Shown in pieces: positions 24,888-32,250 of a stretch of DNA of 41,954 nucleotides (its first letter is position 1; each line of letters starts with the position of its first letter). The stretch is from positions 1 through 41,954 of the forward strand of contig JABDHI010000021.1 of assembly GCA_013285655.1 (NCBI GenBank). The letters run 5' to 3'. This stretch comes from Bacteroidota bacterium (GTDB lineage Bacteria; Bacteroidota; Bacteroidia; JABEUT01). The notes beneath the pieces were generated by a model. It was not told where the DNA came from, ran no database searches, and saw only the letters and a program-made list of their open reading frames with translations. Both the position numbers and the translations under genes were made by a program.

Positions 24888-25535
24888 TTAAAAGTTATCA
24901 ATTCTTATGGTTCCCCTTACTCTATAAAGCTTAACGACTTTTTTCTGGTCCACTTCCATAATACCATAAGCTTTGTTATCACTTCTGAGATGCCATGTGT
25001 TTTTTATTTTATGTTTATCTATTCTCTTCAGCCAAAGACTTTCATTAGTTACAATTACATAAGCTTGGCCATATTCCACGTCTTTTGCATAATCGAATAT
25101 TTCCTTCAGAACAATTATATCACCTCGTTTATAGGTGGGATACATGCTGTCACCCATAACTCCAATACAGGCCGTTGCATTTCTAAGTGCAGGTAGGTCA
25201 ACCCAATCAATTATATATTCAGGATTAGACTCTGAAAAGAGCATCATATTGCCGGCCATAGCATCAACGTCGTAAAGTGGTAATTTGTGGGCGGCAAGTA
25301 TAGCGTTATTTTTTGCAACAGCTATATGATTTAGGTCATGTTTTTTGTTAACATCTTCTAATGCATCTAGATCTATTCCAATTATTTTCAATCGGGCCTT
25401 ATTAATAGTTCTCAGTTTTTCTTCTTTATACCAACGAATAATTGTGGCCTCAGCAACATTAAGTAATGCTGCTATTTCATTAAGCCCTCTTTCATCTTTC
25501 TGTATAAGTATATGTAGTTTTTGACCTTCGTGCAT
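24888..25535 (-). CDS. CI/LexA-like phage repressor (S24 peptidase)
   Basis: 215 residues. An N-terminal HTH (about 16-41, LNEIAALLNVAEATIIRWYK) is followed by an S24 autopeptidase domain: cleavage-site-like Ala94-Gly95 (DAMAGN), catalytic Ser130 in GDSMYP and catalytic Lys170 in SLWLKRI. RecA-stimulated self-cleavage would link prophage induction to the SOS response. It is transcribed leftward, away from the Cro-like gene; the shared intergenic region carries the operator repeats. Confidence 0.9.
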   Translation of the reverse strand: MHEGQKLHILIQKDERGLNEIAALLNVAEATIIRWYKEEKLRTINKARLKIIGIDLDALEDVNKKHDLNHIAVAKNNAILAAHKLPLYDVDAMAGNMMLFSESNPEYIIDWVDLPALRNATACIGVMGDSMYPTYKRGDIIVLKEIFDYAKDVEYGQAYVIVTNESLWLKRIDKHKIKNTWHLRSDNKAYGIMEVDQKKVVKLYRVRGTIRIDNF

Positions 25536-25536
25536 T

Positions 25537-25623
25537 ATGTTAATTATGTATAGTAATAAATGACATGTTAATAACTTTATTTGTTAAAAATGTTAATTAT
25601 GTTATTAATGTTAATTATGTTTG
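25537..25623. promoter_or_regulatory. Operator region with repeated ATGTTAATTATGT boxes
   Basis: Perfect 13-bp copies of ATGTTAATTATGT at 25537-25549, 25590-25602 and 25608-25620, plus an imperfect one starting at 25565. The last two are 18 bp apart. The final copy overlaps the rightward -7 box TATGTTTG (25616-25623). The first copy begins 2 bp before the repressor start, so the repressor may also control itself. These are the probable binding sites for the repressor and the Cro-like protein. Confidence 0.75.
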
Positions 25624-25655
25624 CATCGTCTTTACAATACAAACATATAAAAAAT

Positions 25656-25880
25656 ATGAAACAAAAGGAAACACTAACCCCCGAAGAGCGCGAGATGCTG
25701 ATAGGCAATTCGGAGGCTAAGTTGGAAATAGCTAAAGACTTAGATGTGAGCATAAATACGGTATACACATGGGCACTATACCATACTCATCGAGTTAAGA
25801 GCAAGCCAGCTGCTATGCGAATAGTAGATAAGTATATGGCGATTGAAAAACAAAAACAACTCGAAAAACAATCTGCCTAA
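25656..25880 (+). CDS. Small Cro-like HTH protein
   Basis: 74 residues from ATG 25656. The frame is open further upstream, but that part overlaps the operator repeats and the -7 box, so the downstream ATG is taken. KLEIAKDLDVSINTVYTWAL (about 22-41) is a helix-turn-helix, and the tail is Lys/Gln-rich. First rightward gene after the operator, the usual place for Cro. Its stop overlaps the next start (TAATG). Confidence 0.75.
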   Translation: MKQKETLTPEEREMLIGNSEAKLEIAKDLDVSINTVYTWALYHTHRVKSKPAAMRIVDKYMAIEKQKQLEKQSA

Positions 25881-26230
25881 TGGAACCTGTCATTACCATA
25901 TCAGCGCATAAAGAGATACTACAGGAGAGCTTGGCGACCGCTTTACAGGAAGCACGCCGGCTCTTTTATAGCCCTCGCATAGAAGCCCCTGTTGGTATTG
26001 AAGAAGTATCTAAGCATACTGGCCTTGAAGTAAACACCATATATAACCTTATAAGCAAAGGCGATATACCTTCTTATAAGAAAGGCCGGCGCCAGTTCTT
26101 CTTAAGCGAAATAAACGAATGGATAAAAAGCGGCAATTGCAAATCAACCAAGGCTATCCGAAAAGCTAATGCAGATACTAAGTTAAAAGAACACCACACC
26201 CGTTACAGCAAACAATCAAAACAACTATAA
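25880..26230 (+). CDS. Excisionase-like HTH (MerR-type) protein
   Basis: 116 residues. The domain EVSKHTGLEVNTIYNLIS, then GDIPSYKKGRRQFF and EINEWIKSG (about 42-88), is a winged HTH_17/excisionase type: helix, turn, helix, then a beta-wing with Lys/Arg. Position next to the Cro-like gene and the presence of an integrase suggest directionality control of excision, though other DNA-binding roles are possible. It abuts the first DGR target with no gap. Confidence 0.75.
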   Translation: MEPVITISAHKEILQESLATALQEARRLFYSPRIEAPVGIEEVSKHTGLEVNTIYNLISKGDIPSYKKGRRQFFLSEINEWIKSGNCKSTKAIRKANADTKLKEHHTRYSKQSKQL

Positions 26231-26602
26231 ATGAAAATCACAGATCAAATCAAATCGTTTGAAGATGCTTGCAAAATGCATCCGCCAACACCTGAGCAAC
26301 AAAAAGCGTTGGACTCAGGTTATGAGCCAGCCATTACTACAACTCAATTGGACATTATCGCTAAAGCTTTAAAAACCAATCCCGATACAGGCGAAGTTTC
26401 AAAGCTGGATTTGAAATCAGGCAAGGCAAGGTGGTTCCCTGTGTTTAATGTTATGAACGGCTTCTCGTTCTTCCGCTCGTTCGGCTCCGATACGGGTACG
26501 TCTGTCGGCTCTCGCCACGAATTTGAGACCGAAGAACTGTCTGACTATTTCGGAACTCAATTCTTAGAAATACACAAAGCGCACAAAACCATCCAACAAT
26601 AA
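26231..26602 (+). CDS. DGR target protein A
   Basis: 123 residues, no signal peptide. The N-terminal half (SFEDACKMHPPTPEQQKALDSG) is shared with target B (AALKMYPPTAEQQMVLDSG). WFPVF at about 69-73 precedes the variable segment, residues 77-95, FSFFRSFGSDTGTSVGSRH, and the C-terminus EELSDYFGTQFLEI is again shared. Bases 26458-26516 form variable repeat VR-A. From memory, proteins ending in a GFxF...VGSR block followed by SDYxGxQF are common hypothetical proteins of Bacteroidota phages and mobile elements. The biochemical role is unknown; the diversified surface suggests ligand or protein recognition inside the cell. Confidence 0.85.
   Translation: MKITDQIKSFEDACKMHPPTPEQQKALDSGYEPAITTTQLDIIAKALKTNPDTGEVSKLDLKSGKARWFPVFNVMNGFSFFRSFGSDTGTSVGSRHEFETEELSDYFGTQFLEIHKAHKTIQQ
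26458..26516 (+). repeat. DGR variable repeat VR-A
   Basis: 59 bp aligned without gaps to the template repeat at 34891-34949. By eye there are 17 differences and all are at template adenines. The 33-base hypervariable core is 26471-26503; the flanks CGGCTTCTCGTTC and GTCGGCTCTCGCC are identical in all three variable repeats. Confidence 0.93.
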
Positions 26603-26608
26603 CGCACC

Positions 26609-26977
26609 ATGAAGAATAAAGAAATGACCATCGAGGCTGCATTGAAGATGTACCCTCCTACTGCAGAGCAACAAATGGTACTGGATTCAGGCCATAAGCC
26701 TTCCGTTTCCGGAGTGCTTATAGAACTATTTGCAAGGGCCATGAATACTGACCCTGAAACAAAGGAAGAATGGAAAGCTGATTGGGCCAAGAAGAGTCAA
26801 CGAAAATGGATGCCAGTGTTCTATATGGATGACAACAACGGCTTCTCGTTCGACTTCTCGGACTGCTACGTTACGTCTTCGTCTGTCGGCTCTCGCCATT
26901 GCTTTGAGGATGAAGCATCATCTGATTATGCAGCCAAGGCCATTCTGGACACCTGGAAAGATTTTATAATTCAATAA
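26609..26977 (+). CDS. DGR target protein B
   Basis: 122 residues, 6 bp after target A and clearly its paralogue. TIEAALKMYPPTAEQQ at 6-21 is the shared N-terminal element; WMPVF precedes the variable segment (FSFDFSDCYVTSSSVGSRH, from about residue 79), and the tail ASSDYAAKAILDTWKDF matches that of A and C. Bases 26839-26897 are variable repeat VR-B. No membrane segment or export signal. The tandem arrangement means one early transcript makes two independently diversified versions of the same protein type. Confidence 0.85.
   Translation: MKNKEMTIEAALKMYPPTAEQQMVLDSGHKPSVSGVLIELFARAMNTDPETKEEWKADWAKKSQRKWMPVFYMDDNNGFSFDFSDCYVTSSSVGSRHCFEDEASSDYAAKAILDTWKDFIIQ
26839..26897 (+). repeat. DGR variable repeat VR-B
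   Basis: 59 bp, ungapped match to the template repeat. By eye 16 differences, all at template adenines. Hypervariable core 26852-26884. Confidence 0.93.
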
Positions 26978-26988
26978 CACAACACATC

Positions 26989-27153
26989 ATGAATCTGGAA
27001 ACCATCAGCCTCAATGGGCTCAGAACACTTCTCGCAGCGACACCACCGAACCTTACGGACAAAATCAGATCCATCAAAGCTGAAATAGAAAGACGCGAAT
27101 CAGCAATGCGGTGGAAGCTGGCCAACGAGAAAGCACTCACTATACTGAATTAA
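26989..27153 (+). CDS. Small phage protein, 54 residues
   Basis: ATG 26989 to TAA 27151-27153. It follows target B by 11 bp. The product is helical and charged after a hydrophobic start (NGLRTLLAATPPNLTDKIRS, then KAEIERRE). No family is recognised; spacing and codon use fit a real gene of the early operon. Confidence 0.5.
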   Translation: MNLETISLNGLRTLLAATPPNLTDKIRSIKAEIERRESAMRWKLANEKALTILN

Positions 27154-27159
27154 CAATAC

Positions 27160-27225
27160 AGGGGCGGTTATTCTGCAGCAATGCGGAGGGCTCGTTGAGT
27201 GGTGCGGGCTTCATGAGCCGCCCCT
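27160..27225 (+). ncRNA. Possible structured RNA or attenuator between genes
   Basis: Perfect 8-bp inverted arms AGGGGCGG (27160-27167) and CCGCCCCT (27218-27225) enclose 50 nt that can form a competing hairpin, GGCTTCATGAGCC (27207-27219), sharing bases with the right arm. GC content is much higher than the surroundings. A short pyrimidine run (TTTCTT) follows. It could be a terminator, an attenuator before the ATPase gene, or a processing site. Confidence 0.4.
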
Positions 27226-27249
27226 TTCTTCACTCACAAACAAAACACA

Positions 27250-28509
27250 ATGAAAATAGAAACAGTCAACATTAAGAAGTTCAAGGTCCTTGAAAACTTT
27301 GAGCAAGAACTAGCCGGTAACAATATACTACTGCTTGGCGATAACGGAGTTGGCAAGAGCAGCTTTATAGAGGCTATTGAGATAGCGCTAGGCAAAAGCA
27401 ATTACACCCTACCTGGTGTGAATGGTAAATGGAGTGTAGTATCTACCAAGGATGGTAAGAAATATACCTTCCATGTAGAAGTAAAAGAAGGCAAGCCGGT
27501 TGTTACTATAGAAGGTCCTGATGGTTTAAAGGATAAGCGCAAGGGCACCCTATCTAATCTTATAGGGGCTGTTGATTTCGATATTAACGAGTTTGTTAAT
27601 CTCTCAAAGACTGAAGCTGGAAGAAAGAAGCAGCTTGAAATATTCAAGAACACTTTTTTAGATGCTGAGACAGTAGCAGAAATAGAGCGAATGAACGCCC
27701 ATGTAAAGTCTCAGTTCGAAGAACGAGCTGAGGTCAATAAGGATGTTAAGGCACTTGAAGTAAAAGAAAAGTCCCACCCACTTACCAATCAAATAGACCT
27801 GAGCAAGTATGCACCGGTTGACACCAAAGAAGTATATGCACAGGTACTAAAGATACAGGACCGAAATAACAAAATAAAGGAAGTTGAAACCCGCGATAAG
27901 GAACGGTCCATACGCATAGCGCAAAGAATGAAGGAGATCGAAGAGCTTGAAAAAAAGCAATACCAACTTCGAGAGCTGCAACAAGAAGAAATGACCCAGC
28001 ATTCAGCTGCGCTCGAGTTCTTGAACAAGAACCCTCAATCGGATATATCAGACTTCGAAAAGAAGCTTAATGACGCTACAGAAATAAACAAGCTTCATGA
28101 ACAGGCTCAAGAGCTTATTAAAATAAGAGTAGATCTGGAATGCGCAAAAGAAGAAGCCGGAGAAATGACAGTGGCTTTAGAATTACAGCGCCAGGCTATT
28201 GCAGATAAGATCAGAGAAATGAAGACACCTATCGACGGCTTATCCTTCGATGAAGAGAACCTGTTATACAAAGGCGTTATAGTATCACCAGATACATTAT
28301 CCACCTCCGAAGTGATGGAACTGGGGGTGCGTTTGAAAATGGCTGAGAACCCTGAGCTGGGAGTATTATTCCTGCAGCACGGAGAGAGCCTTGGCGAACA
28401 ACGATTTAAAGACATCATGGATCTGGCCAAGAAAGCAGGATGGCAGGTAATTATGGAACAAGTAGAAAGAGGCAACAAGAACTTAAAGCTTCAAATAATA
28501 GCAGAATAA
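27250..28509 (+). CDS. RecF/SMC-like phage ATPase
   Basis: 419 residues. Walker A is GDNGVGKSS (30-38) inside the typical RecF/SbcC N-terminus (FKVLENFEQELAGNNILLLG). Residues about 135-330 are a Glu/Lys-rich coiled coil (AEVNKDVKALEVKEKSHP, then RIAQRMKEIEELEKK). The C-terminal lobe has SFDEENLLYKG and a Walker B-like strand LGVLFLQHGESLGEQR, in which the usual acidic pair is not obvious. Such proteins act in phage recombination or DNA repair, often beside an SSB and nuclease as here. Confidence 0.75.
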   Translation: MKIETVNIKKFKVLENFEQELAGNNILLLGDNGVGKSSFIEAIEIALGKSNYTLPGVNGKWSVVSTKDGKKYTFHVEVKEGKPVVTIEGPDGLKDKRKGTLSNLIGAVDFDINEFVNLSKTEAGRKKQLEIFKNTFLDAETVAEIERMNAHVKSQFEERAEVNKDVKALEVKEKSHPLTNQIDLSKYAPVDTKEVYAQVLKIQDRNNKIKEVETRDKERSIRIAQRMKEIEELEKKQYQLRELQQEEMTQHSAALEFLNKNPQSDISDFEKKLNDATEINKLHEQAQELIKIRVDLECAKEEAGEMTVALELQRQAIADKIREMKTPIDGLSFDEENLLYKGVIVSPDTLSTSEVMELGVRLKMAENPELGVLFLQHGESLGEQRFKDIMDLAKKAGWQVIMEQVERGNKNLKLQIIAE

Positions 28510-28534
28510 ATAATCACAATTAAAACAACACACA

Positions 28535-29236
28535 ATGAGCATCACAGCGAACGCATCACAGAAACCACGAATCTTAACCCCAGCCGGAACATTTATTGCC
28601 CGCTGCTACCAAATATGGGATATGGGTACCCAGGAAGAAACGGATTTTAAAACCGGTGCAAAAAAGATGTACCACAAGATCAGGTTGGTATTTGAATTAC
28701 CGACTAAGACACACACCTTCGATGAGGCTAAAGGTCCTCAGCCGTTCAGTATAGGGATAGATTATAACCTATTCATGAATGAACAGGCCAACCTTAGAAA
28801 GACAATACAGGATTGGACCGGCCACAAAATGACCGATAAGGAAGCCAACGAGTTCGATATGCTCAGCTTGCTTGGTAAGCCATGCACCCTGACCGTTGGC
28901 CATAAGACTGCTAAGAGCACTGGTAATGAATATGCTTTTATTGCAGCTATAACACCACCTATGGATGGGGTTACCATACCACCTCCACACAATGAGAATT
29001 TTGAATTTGATTTTAACGAGCATTTCGAAAATTTCGATAGGCTTCCAAAATGGTTTCAGGATAAGATAGCGGCAACCATAGAATATGCTAATGCTAAGAA
29101 CCCTGCAAAACAAACGGTAAATATGGATGCAGAAAGAAAAGCATGGAAGAAAATGGAAGAGGATGAGAAGGCCAAAAAGAATCTTATCCCACACGTTCCA
29201 TTACCAGGTGAAGATTTGAATGATCTACCATTTTAA
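28535..29236 (+). CDS. Probable phage single-stranded-DNA-binding-like protein
   Basis: 233 residues. The N-terminal part (AGTFIARCYQIWDMGTQEET, then MYHKIRLVFELP) looks like a beta-barrel domain, and the C-terminus is acidic and ends DLNDLPF, resembling the D-D-x-P-F protein-interaction tail of bacterial SSB. A charged linker (KAWKKMEEDEKAKKN) precedes it. Many Bacteroidota phages carry a protein of this type after a RecF-like ATPase. The SSB function is inferred from tail and context; no classical OB signature was recognised. Confidence 0.55.
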   Translation: MSITANASQKPRILTPAGTFIARCYQIWDMGTQEETDFKTGAKKMYHKIRLVFELPTKTHTFDEAKGPQPFSIGIDYNLFMNEQANLRKTIQDWTGHKMTDKEANEFDMLSLLGKPCTLTVGHKTAKSTGNEYAFIAAITPPMDGVTIPPPHNENFEFDFNEHFENFDRLPKWFQDKIAATIEYANAKNPAKQTVNMDAERKAWKKMEEDEKAKKNLIPHVPLPGEDLNDLPF

Positions 29237-29334
29237 GAAACGAAGGTTGATACACGAATACTCCTAAATGGTACCAAGAAAAGTATCGATGTGGCAGCTC
29301 GGAGAGACGGCATTTTTTTTAAATCAATTACACC

Positions 29335-29628
29335 ATGAAACAAATAGCACAAACCAATTACTTGAAGCAAATAGGTCCTGACGACTTTATTCCGGCACTT
29401 GCCACGATGGAAGTGAATGAAACCACAACCGTAGGTGAGATCATGCGCCAGTTGCCTCAGGAAAACGAAATAAGAATACTTCATGTTCAGACCTTACCTG
29501 AAGTAAAGAAGGATAAACACATTACCGATATGCTATGTGCACAATGCGGAGTATATACACGAATGCCCGGTGCTGACTTCTGTAGTGATAAATGTAAAAA
29601 CGAAGCCTATGACTATCTACCATTCTAA
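29335..29628 (+). CDS. Small zinc-ribbon phage protein
   Basis: 97 residues. The C-terminal third has CAQC (Cys69/72) and CSDKC (Cys85/89), a four-cysteine zinc site, and ends YDYLPF. The N-terminal two thirds (GPDDFIPALATMEVNETTTV) shows no known domain. It may be a DNA- or protein-binding adaptor. The 98-bp gap before it (29237-29334) contains no recognisable gene or hairpin. Confidence 0.6.
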   Translation: MKQIAQTNYLKQIGPDDFIPALATMEVNETTTVGEIMRQLPQENEIRILHVQTLPEVKKDKHITDMLCAQCGVYTRMPGADFCSDKCKNEAYDYLPF

Positions 29629-29761
29629 CCCAAAACCATCAGCTGATGGTGAAGAATCACTTTCAGAGCAAATGGAGCATAATGAAAACTGGTTCCAGGA
29701 AGAGCAGGATATGGCCCGCGAAATGAATGACAACGAACTATTTATTTACGAAGAGCGATGA
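29609..29761 (+). CDS. Small acidic phage protein, 50 residues
   Basis: Starts at ATG 29609, overlapping the zinc-ribbon gene by 20 bp; the frame is open further upstream but that part only shadows the zinc-ribbon gene. The sequence is Glu/Met/Asn-rich (SLSEQMEHNENWFQEEQDMA) without any known motif. It ends in an ATGA overlap with the next mini-gene. Confidence 0.5.
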   Translation: MTIYHSNPKPSADGEESLSEQMEHNENWFQEEQDMAREMNDNELFIYEER

Positions 29762-29847
29762 AAGACATATTTACGGACCCTCAGCTGATATGCTACAGCC
29801 TTGTGATAGGCACATTATTATCAGTCTATGTTCATGCCAAGTATTAA
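29758..29847 (+). CDS. 29-residue single-helix membrane peptide
   Basis: ATG overlaps the previous stop (ATGA). MKDIFTDPQ is followed by one hydrophobic helix (LICYSLVIGTLLSVYVHA). No family. Translational coupling suggests it is real, but its size leaves doubt. Confidence 0.4.
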   Translation: MKDIFTDPQLICYSLVIGTLLSVYVHAKY

Positions 29848-29876
29848 GATTATAAAGCTAAACGGAATCGCTCCAA

Positions 29877-30152
29877 ATGGAGAAAATATTTAAACAAAGA
29901 ATAATGATAGACACACTCGAGCAACACTTAAAATGGCTTCATAAGGCCTTTTCCGAATACAAGCAGCAAGCTGTTGTAATCCTTACGGATACTAAAATAA
30001 TACCTGAGGCGGGTATGGATACTAAAATGGATGGCGCACGACCAACCGAACGTTATATGAGATGGTGTAACAGGTTCCGGGCTGAGATCAGAGAAACGGA
30101 AGGAAGGATTCAAAATTTAAAGCGATTGGAACTGATACAAATGCACGGATAA
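29877..30152 (+). CDS. Phage protein of unknown function, 91 residues
   Basis: A charged helical protein: DTLEQHLKWLHKAFSEYKQQ near the N-terminus and RFRAEIRETEGRIQNLKRLE at the C-terminus, with GARPTERYMRWCNRF between them. No family recognised. A start at the second Met (29904) is also possible. It is 3 bp from the replication-protein gene. Confidence 0.6.
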   Translation: MEKIFKQRIMIDTLEQHLKWLHKAFSEYKQQAVVILTDTKIIPEAGMDTKMDGARPTERYMRWCNRFRAEIRETEGRIQNLKRLELIQMHG

Positions 30153-30155
30153 GAT

Positions 30156-30839
30156 ATGATAGATTCTATAAAAATATACCGCAGTTTCCATGAGGCAATC
30201 AACCAGCTCGAAACGAAGGAAGCAAAGAGCGATATGTGGGATGCGATAATGGAGTACGTTTTTAACAACAAAATAACACCGTTTACAGGCATCAGTAACA
30301 TCGTTTGGACGCTCATAAAACCAAACTTAGACTCAAGCATGAAGAGTTACAATGAAGGTAAAAGTGGTGGTTATAAAGGGAAAGGAGTTAAAAAGCCACG
30401 TAATAAAAATACCCCCTCAAATACCCCCCTATTTAAAAATGAATACCCCCCTATTTTAAAAACAAATACCCCCTCAAATAGCAATAATGATAATAATAGT
30501 AATAATGATATAGATAATAATACTGATAAAGATAAGAAAAGGGATAAGGATGATATTGGGGCTACGCCCATCGTAAAAGTTTTCGTTCCTCCAACCCTTA
30601 TCGAAGTGGAAAATGAAATGATAGCTAAAGGCCTGACGAAACATGAAGCTAAGAATCAAGCAGAAATATTTATGGCTCATTTCGAGAACCGAGATTGGAA
30701 ATTCAAGGGTGGCCGAAAGATGAAAAGCTGGAAACTATCAATCGTTACCTGGTTGGGTAATTACAAAGAAAACAGACCACTAAGCACTACACAAACTTCA
30801 GAATTAGAACAATGGAGAGCACGACACACACAAGCCTAA
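30156..30839 (+). CDS. DUF6291-like phage replication protein
   Basis: 227 residues. The N-terminal domain (SIKIYRSFHEAINQLETKE, then MWDAIMEYVFNNK and LIKPNLDSSMKSYNEGKSGG) matches the DUF6291 type found in phage replication initiators. A low-complexity linker follows (Asn/Asp/Lys-rich, about 85-130), encoded by DNA with repeated ATACCCCC units. The C-terminal domain (EAKNQAEIFMAHFENRDWKF to KLSIVTWLGNY) resembles the DNA-binding C-terminus of DnaD-like or loader proteins. Role: probably origin binding or helicase loading. Overlaps the next gene by 28 bp. Confidence 0.7.
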   Translation: MIDSIKIYRSFHEAINQLETKEAKSDMWDAIMEYVFNNKITPFTGISNIVWTLIKPNLDSSMKSYNEGKSGGYKGKGVKKPRNKNTPSNTPLFKNEYPPILKTNTPSNSNNDNNSNNDIDNNTDKDKKRDKDDIGATPIVKVFVPPTLIEVENEMIAKGLTKHEAKNQAEIFMAHFENRDWKFKGGRKMKSWKLSIVTWLGNYKENRPLSTTQTSELEQWRARHTQA

Positions 30840-31507
30840 CGGTAGCTGATATAACACGCTTATCAGTAGCTCCTAAAGAGCTTTTGATAGAAGAGATTTT
30901 TAAATGCATGGCCATACTTAATCTGGTTAGGCCACCAGATGATAACCGTACAAATATCTTATGCTTTACGCTCAAGAAATATTTTAAAATGCTTTATGTA
31001 TCGGACCTCGGCAATGCTTGTGAATTATATGCCATAGGAAGTTATGGCAAGGATGCTAAAGAACTGAAAGCGTCCATGTCAATACAATTCATGTCAGGCG
31101 TATTAAAGCTTTATATGGCTCGCTTCCCGGATAAGTGGACCGAAGCTAAAAAAAGTAAATACGATAAGGTAATTGAATCTACAGATGAGCAGTGGTATAA
31201 TGGTCTTATACATTGCCTGGAAGGTACTGTTATGCCTTCCACAAAATTAGAATATCCAAACCACCAAACATCCGAACCTATGATACCATTTACATGGGAC
31301 TGGAATGCTGTATATAGGCATTTGTTAGTAATTAATAAGGCAGATAAAGGCGCTAGTGATGATATGGCTCGAAAAAGAAACGTGATGCTTTGGATAGACC
31401 TTACATATCCTCATACACCTCATCAAAGATTCAGATTAGGTGGTGGTAATATAATAGATATAAGTGATTTGCAAAAATCAGTTCCTAAACAATTAAACTC
31501 AAAATAA
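30812..31507 (+). CDS. Phage protein of unknown function beside the replication gene
   Basis: 231 residues, soluble, no recognised domain. An all-helical N-terminal half (ELLIEEIFKCMAILNLVRP, then TLKKYFKMLYVSDLGN) and a C-terminal half with TWDWNAVYRHL and LGGGNIIDISDL. It overlaps the DUF6291-like gene by 28 bp, which points to a shared role in replication initiation, perhaps helicase loading; this is a guess from position. Confidence 0.6.
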   Translation: MESTTHTSLTVADITRLSVAPKELLIEEIFKCMAILNLVRPPDDNRTNILCFTLKKYFKMLYVSDLGNACELYAIGSYGKDAKELKASMSIQFMSGVLKLYMARFPDKWTEAKKSKYDKVIESTDEQWYNGLIHCLEGTVMPSTKLEYPNHQTSEPMIPFTWDWNAVYRHLLVINKADKGASDDMARKRNVMLWIDLTYPHTPHQRFRLGGGNIIDISDLQKSVPKQLNSK

Positions 31508-31508
31508 A

Positions 31509-32084
31509 ATGTTTTTATTCCTCGACACAGAAACAACAGGCCTTCCTAAAAAATGGTCCGACAATCCAAAAGAATGGCCCAGGATCATACAACTTGCCTG
31601 GCGCTTACATGATACTTCAGGCAAATTGTTGTTCAAAGCTTCAAGCCTCATTAAGCCCGATGGCTGGGTGGTACCTAATGAGAAGTTTTGGATAGATGCC
31701 GGACTTACTCAAGAGCGAAATGAAAAGGAAGGTGTTGCTATTGATTTGGTGCTTAACGAATTCATCTATCTACGCAAGCAATACAAATACCTGGTTGGCC
31801 ATAATATCAATTTCGACCGCAAGATCTTGCGTGGTGAGATCATGCGCCTTGGTAATACGGATGAGTTTACCAACGAATATTTATGCACCATGATGAAAGG
31901 CACCAAGCATTGCGCCATACCTCAGGTAGGTAGGGGTGGTTTAAAATGGCCAACTCTTTCAGAATTACACATGAAGTTATTTGGTACTGAAGCTCAAGAA
32001 ATGCACGATGCCGGTAATGACCTTGAGATAACAGCCAAATGCTTCTTCGAAATGCTTCGCTTAGGTATAATAACATTAAACTGA
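31509..32084 (+). CDS. DnaQ-like 3'-5' exonuclease (DEDDh)
   Basis: 191 residues. All three exonuclease motifs are visible: Exo I DTETTG (D6, E8), Exo II VGHNINFDRKIL, and Exo III MHDAGNDLE with the histidine of the DEDDh subfamily. Stand-alone proteins of this size are proofreading subunits or phage repair/recycling exonucleases. It begins 1 bp after the preceding stop. Confidence 0.9.
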   Translation: MFLFLDTETTGLPKKWSDNPKEWPRIIQLAWRLHDTSGKLLFKASSLIKPDGWVVPNEKFWIDAGLTQERNEKEGVAIDLVLNEFIYLRKQYKYLVGHNINFDRKILRGEIMRLGNTDEFTNEYLCTMMKGTKHCAIPQVGRGGLKWPTLSELHMKLFGTEAQEMHDAGNDLEITAKCFFEMLRLGIITLN

Positions 32085-32088
32085 CACT

Positions 32089-32250
32089 ATGGCAAAGGAG
32101 AAGAGGGATCGTAAAAGCTACAGACCTGCAGCACTGGCCTTTCAAAAGAGGTTGTATTACATACCCGGTTATCAGGGAAGCGAACAAGAACAAAAGGATC
32201 TACAAACATTAAAAATAAAATCAATCAAACACAATGAAAAACACAACTAA
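32089..32250 (+). CDS. Small basic phage protein, 53 residues
   Basis: Starts at ATG 32089 and overlaps the start of the ParB-like gene by 17 bp. Basic N-terminus (MAKEKRDRKSYRPAALAFQK) and a Glu/Lys/Gln-rich end. No family. A DNA-binding accessory role is possible from its charge. Confidence 0.5.
   Translation: MAKEKRDRKSYRPAALAFQKRLYYIPGYQGSEQEQKDLQTLKIKSIKHNEKHN

Noticed and set aside
29834-29893. 19-codon ORF overlapping two small genes
   Set aside because: Too short, overlaps both neighbours, no motif.
30400-30485. ATACCCCC direct repeats as a regulatory array
   Set aside because: They are in frame and encode the low-complexity linker of the DUF6291-like protein; no spacing regularity.
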